Assembly: GCF_034140825.1 (NCBI RefSeq)
Contig: NC_089041.1
Coordinates: 25,185,501 to 25,249,500 of the forward strand
DNA length: 64,000 nt
From: Oryza sativa Japonica Group
Taxonomy: Eukaryota; Streptophyta; Magnoliopsida; Poales; Poaceae
Direction of reading: 5' to 3'
How positions within the stretch are numbered: position 1 is the stretch's first letter; each line of letters starts with the position of its first letter. The notes below the pieces were generated by a model. That model did no database searches. It was not told where the DNA came from and saw only the letters and a program-made list of their open reading frames with translations. The translations under genes and the position numbers were made by a program. This document shows, piece by piece, positions 61,327 through 64,000 of the stretch.

Positions 61327-61447
61327 GATGGGAGCCGGATCGGACGGTAGGGGTTCGTCGGGACCTTTTTCATTTCAGTCCCTACTTTCCTTCTAATTTT
61401 TGACAAAGTATAGAGTCGAGCGGTCAAGCCGTCAAGGTAATAACATA

Positions 61448-62372
61448 GGGTTAATTGAATCCATGTCATTATAAATGTATCGGATTTAAAAATTATCATT
61501 AGTATTCATGAACCAGGTGGATTCCATTGTACTTTTCAAAAATTAGAAACATGTCACTCCGTCATGACTTCTATCAACACATCTTCTTCCTCCTTGTTCT
61601 CGAATCTTCTTGTGGACGCAAGGAGTTGGATGAGACTGCACGAAGCTATAGGGGGTTGAGCTTGAGGGCGGATGGCTGTAGGGCAATACATTGGTGGCAA
61701 TCTTGACATCTACAGATGGCTTGTCAGAGATCGCATGCATGCGAAGCAACCAAGCAAATCTTAGCAAAGAGTCAAAACTCTTTCTAATATCCAACTTTCG
61801 GCTCAATATGTGCCTAAGCAAACAAGCACTATAAAAAAGACCTCAAAATTTCTAAAGAAAGTCTAGCACAGATGCGAGCGAGTCTGATCTACAAAATCCC
61901 ACTCGACCTCCCCGAGGACACAGGCTCAGAGAACCACCATCGCCAGATGCGCAAATCGCAGTGTGACGCCCTCAGCTCCATGACCAGTGAGCTTGAGCCA
62001 CGTTGTGCACCACCTCCACAAGGCAAGCGTGATTTGAGGGCCAAGACTGACTGCAACAAGGAAATGAGGAATCTTGTGCACCATCTTGTCCATCTTGCTC
62101 GTCGCTGTCCTGCTTACCACAAGCCACCACCAACACCCCATTGTTGCCGCCGCTGCCTGACCCTAGAACATGCGAGGAGGATGTGGGTGGGGGGAGAAGA
62201 TGACCAGTCAGCCAATGCTCATGGCCCGTTGGATCTGACGGAGGTATTGACAGAACGAAGTGACATAGCTATAATTTCAAAATAATGTAATGGTATCCAC
62301 CCCGATTTCGTTAATAGTAATGACATTTTATTCAAATCAATAAAATTGTAATGGCATGAATCCAATTAACTC
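61448..62372. mobile_element. Non-autonomous Mutator-like element with long TIRs (Pack-MULE candidate)
   Basis: A perfect 9-bp direct repeat AATAACATA flanks it (61439-61447 and 62373-62381). Ends begin GGGTTAATTGAATCC on the left and GAGTTAATTGGATTC (reverse complement) on the right; inverted similarity continues for roughly 120 bp (CATGTCATTA, GGTGGATWCCATT, ACATGTCACTYCGT). The interior of about 680 bp has higher GC and open frames on both strands (for example 61872-62285, 137 codons, plus), none recognised. Mutator-like TIRs around unrelated genic-looking sequence are the mark of Pack-MULEs, but the source gene is unknown. Confidence 0.82.
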
Positions 62373-62381
62373 AATAACATA

Positions 62382-62735
62382 AAGTTGCTTAAGGTATTTT
62401 CTCCAATAATCTGTGCGCCTTTTTTAAGAATAAACTCGAGGTCACCACTCAACAAAGAGTAGCTTAGGTAATTTCTCCAGTAAAATAGTTCGAATTATAT
62501 CATCGATTCCTCACCATCTCACGACCAATCGAAATACACCGAATACAAAACCTGAAATTTCAGAGTGTTACATCATGAGAATACAGTACTACAGTTTTCA
62601 GCTAGGTCCGTTTATGTATCCGGTGCTAAAGCTTTTCTCCTAGTTCTGTCAATGTGTACTACGGAGTAATATATAATTAAGGGAAATCAGCCTCTAGGAA
62701 ATTTCTAGGTCCGTCAATGTGCAGGAACAATTGCT
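62382..62735. other. Short AT-rich spacer
   Basis: Between the Mutator-like element and the LTR. No gene or named repeat seen; two short phrases (TTCTCCARTAA, TAGGTCCGTYWATGT) occur twice. Confidence 0.4.
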
Positions 62736-62737
62736 CA

Positions 62738-64000
62738 AAACTACTCCCTCTGACGGAGCGTGGGGCTCCTCACCGGGAGACCGCGCTGGCCCCCCTTTGC
62801 CGGTTCGGCCGGGGACCCTGGGTGAGACTCTAAGCTCCCAATCTGTGGAAGGTTCGCGAGACAGGAAGCACACAAGACGCCGGCGATGTATACAGGTTCG
62901 GGCCGCTGAGAAGCGTAATACCCTACTCCTGTGTTTTGGTGGATTCGTGTATGAAGGAACTACAAAGTATGAGCCAGCCTCTCCCTCGTTCTGGGTTCCC
63001 AATCTGGAAAAGTCCAAATCCCCCCTCTAAGTGGGCAAGGTCCTCCTTTTATATCTTAAGGGGATACCACATGCACCATCTCCCCCTCTCTTTCTTCCAA
63101 TTTGACTTCTCTTCATTAACAGACGGAGATTTGCATCGCCGCCGTCCGAATGACCTTCTGACGGGACGGCCCATACCTACCTCCACTTCCGCCGGAGGCA
63201 GGCGCGACGTGGGAAGATGGCTGTCTGCTGATGACTTGACCATTGTCAGACCGGTCACAAATCGGTCATTCTTGTCCACCACGTGTCAGTTTAACAATCT
63301 GCATGTTCGCTCTTCTTCATACAATATCTTGCCTGTAATGGTTAGGATGAAGCCTGGCATACATCTGACCGGAACCAACGTGCCATCTCCAGGAGCTAAC
63401 ACGCCGGCTCCAGCTAGGGACGAGTGCTTGGAGGCTCTCGTCCTGACGGGATGGGGCGAGGCGTGCGTCAGACCGCCTGTCGCCACCTAACCCATGATCT
63501 GACCGGTCTGTGACTGGTCACAGACCGGATAAACGAGCGTGCTGTACTGCGATACATGCGGCGTGACGCGCTCCTCAAAACTGCAATAAATGTGGTTAGG
63601 TGAGCCCCGCCATACTCACCTACCCCATATACGTGGCGCAAAACCCACAAGGGGTCGGGGCGCTTCGGCCCTCGGGGCCGAGACGGGAGCGGCCCGACCC
63701 CTTGGGGAGACAAAGAGAAGAGCGGCCGTATCACCCTCGGGCCCGACCCCCCCCCGAGGGAGTTAGGCCACGTGGGTGATCGTGTCTGCCTCAAGTCTCT
63801 AAGTCATGATACTCCCGGTAAAGAGGAGGGCGAACACATCACCCTCGGGCCCGACGCCCCCTGACGGTGCCAGGCCACGTGGGCGATTGTGTCTGCCTCA
63901 AGCCTCTAGTCATGATACTCCCGGTCCCATGTCACCGACAGTAGCCCCCGGCGTTATGCCAGGGCGATCGCCCTCCTCGAGGGAAGCGGTCGGGCGTAAC
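62738..64000 (-). mobile_element. Partial LTR of a Gypsy-type (Ty3) retrotransposon, cut by window end
   Basis: The sequence around 62880-62940 (CAGGTTCGGGCCGCTGAGAAG, then TAATACCCTACTCCTGTG) is characteristic of large rice Gypsy LTRs of the RIRE2/Dasheng kind. On the minus strand a TATA-like promoter (GATATAAAAGGAGG, about 63044-63057) is well placed for such an LTR, so it reads leftward. GC-rich, with internal direct repeats near 63.7-63.95 kb. Internal coding parts are not in the window, so it may be a solo LTR or one end of an element. Exact left border and target duplication are not resolved. Age cannot be judged without its partner LTR. Confidence 0.75.
63755..63925. repeat. Direct repeats inside the LTR
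   Basis: GGCCACGTGGGYGATYGTGT followed by CTGCCTCAAG and GTCATGATACTCCCGGT occurs twice (about 63767-63821 and 63872-63926), and CACCCTCGGGCCCGAC occurs with each unit. Such U3 tandem units are usual in these LTRs. Confidence 0.8.

Overview
This window reads as nuclear DNA from a grass, almost certainly rice (Oryza) or a very close relative. The evidence is intron-bearing genes with very GC-rich 5' ends, AT-rich intergenic DNA packed with Stowaway and Tourist MITEs, Mutator-like MITEs with 9-bp target duplications, a cis-prenyltransferase that keeps most of its coding sequence in one exon, and a Gypsy-type LTR running off the right edge. I see no bacterial features, rRNA genes, tRNA genes or CRISPR arrays.

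Layout. 0.8-3.6 kb: a pectin methylesterase (minus, five exons). 6.5-7.7 kb: a small DUF1195 membrane protein (minus, two exons). 7.8-13 kb: transposon land, with an orphan N-terminal PIF/Harbinger ORF and a complete hAT element (9394-12979) that has 19-bp TIRs, 8-bp target duplications and a transposase split by one in-frame stop. 14.7-15.8 kb: a cis-prenyltransferase (plus). 15.8-24 kb: MITE-rich intergenic DNA, including a Mutator-type MITE nested in a Stowaway-type MITE. 24.2-27.5 kb: an ANP32-like acidic leucine-rich protein (plus). 30.0-31.8 kb: a DUF2996 plastid protein, likely NdhV (plus). 33.6-35.7 kb: an unrecognised plastid-targeted membrane protein (plus). 36.6-40.8 kb: an NF-YA transcription factor with a miR169-type site in its 3' UTR (minus). 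46.9-51.7 kb: a Bem46/WAV2-type alpha/beta hydrolase with a GC-AG first intron (plus). 53.2-57.0 kb: an Alfin-like PHD-finger protein (plus). 59.3-61.2 kb: ribosomal protein S3 (minus). 61.4-62.4 kb: a non-autonomous Mutator-like element with long TIRs. 62.7 kb to the end: part of a Gypsy LTR.

The host genes do not form one pathway. They are a typical euchromatic mix: cell wall, dolichol or polyprenol synthesis, chromatin and transcription (ANP32, NF-YA, Alfin-like), plastid proteins and translation. All exon boundaries given here were chosen by hand from splice signals, reading-frame continuity and family conservation. Phases add up for every multi-exon model.

The most interesting unexplained signal is at 58.39-59.06 kb, just downstream of the S3 gene. 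Three diverged tandem copies of a 121-131-nt sequence each fold into two hairpins with a terminal ACA motif, and stem bases change in a compensatory way between copies. This is what an H/ACA snoRNA gene cluster should look like. A second structured tandem duplication lies in intron 3 of the S3 gene itself.
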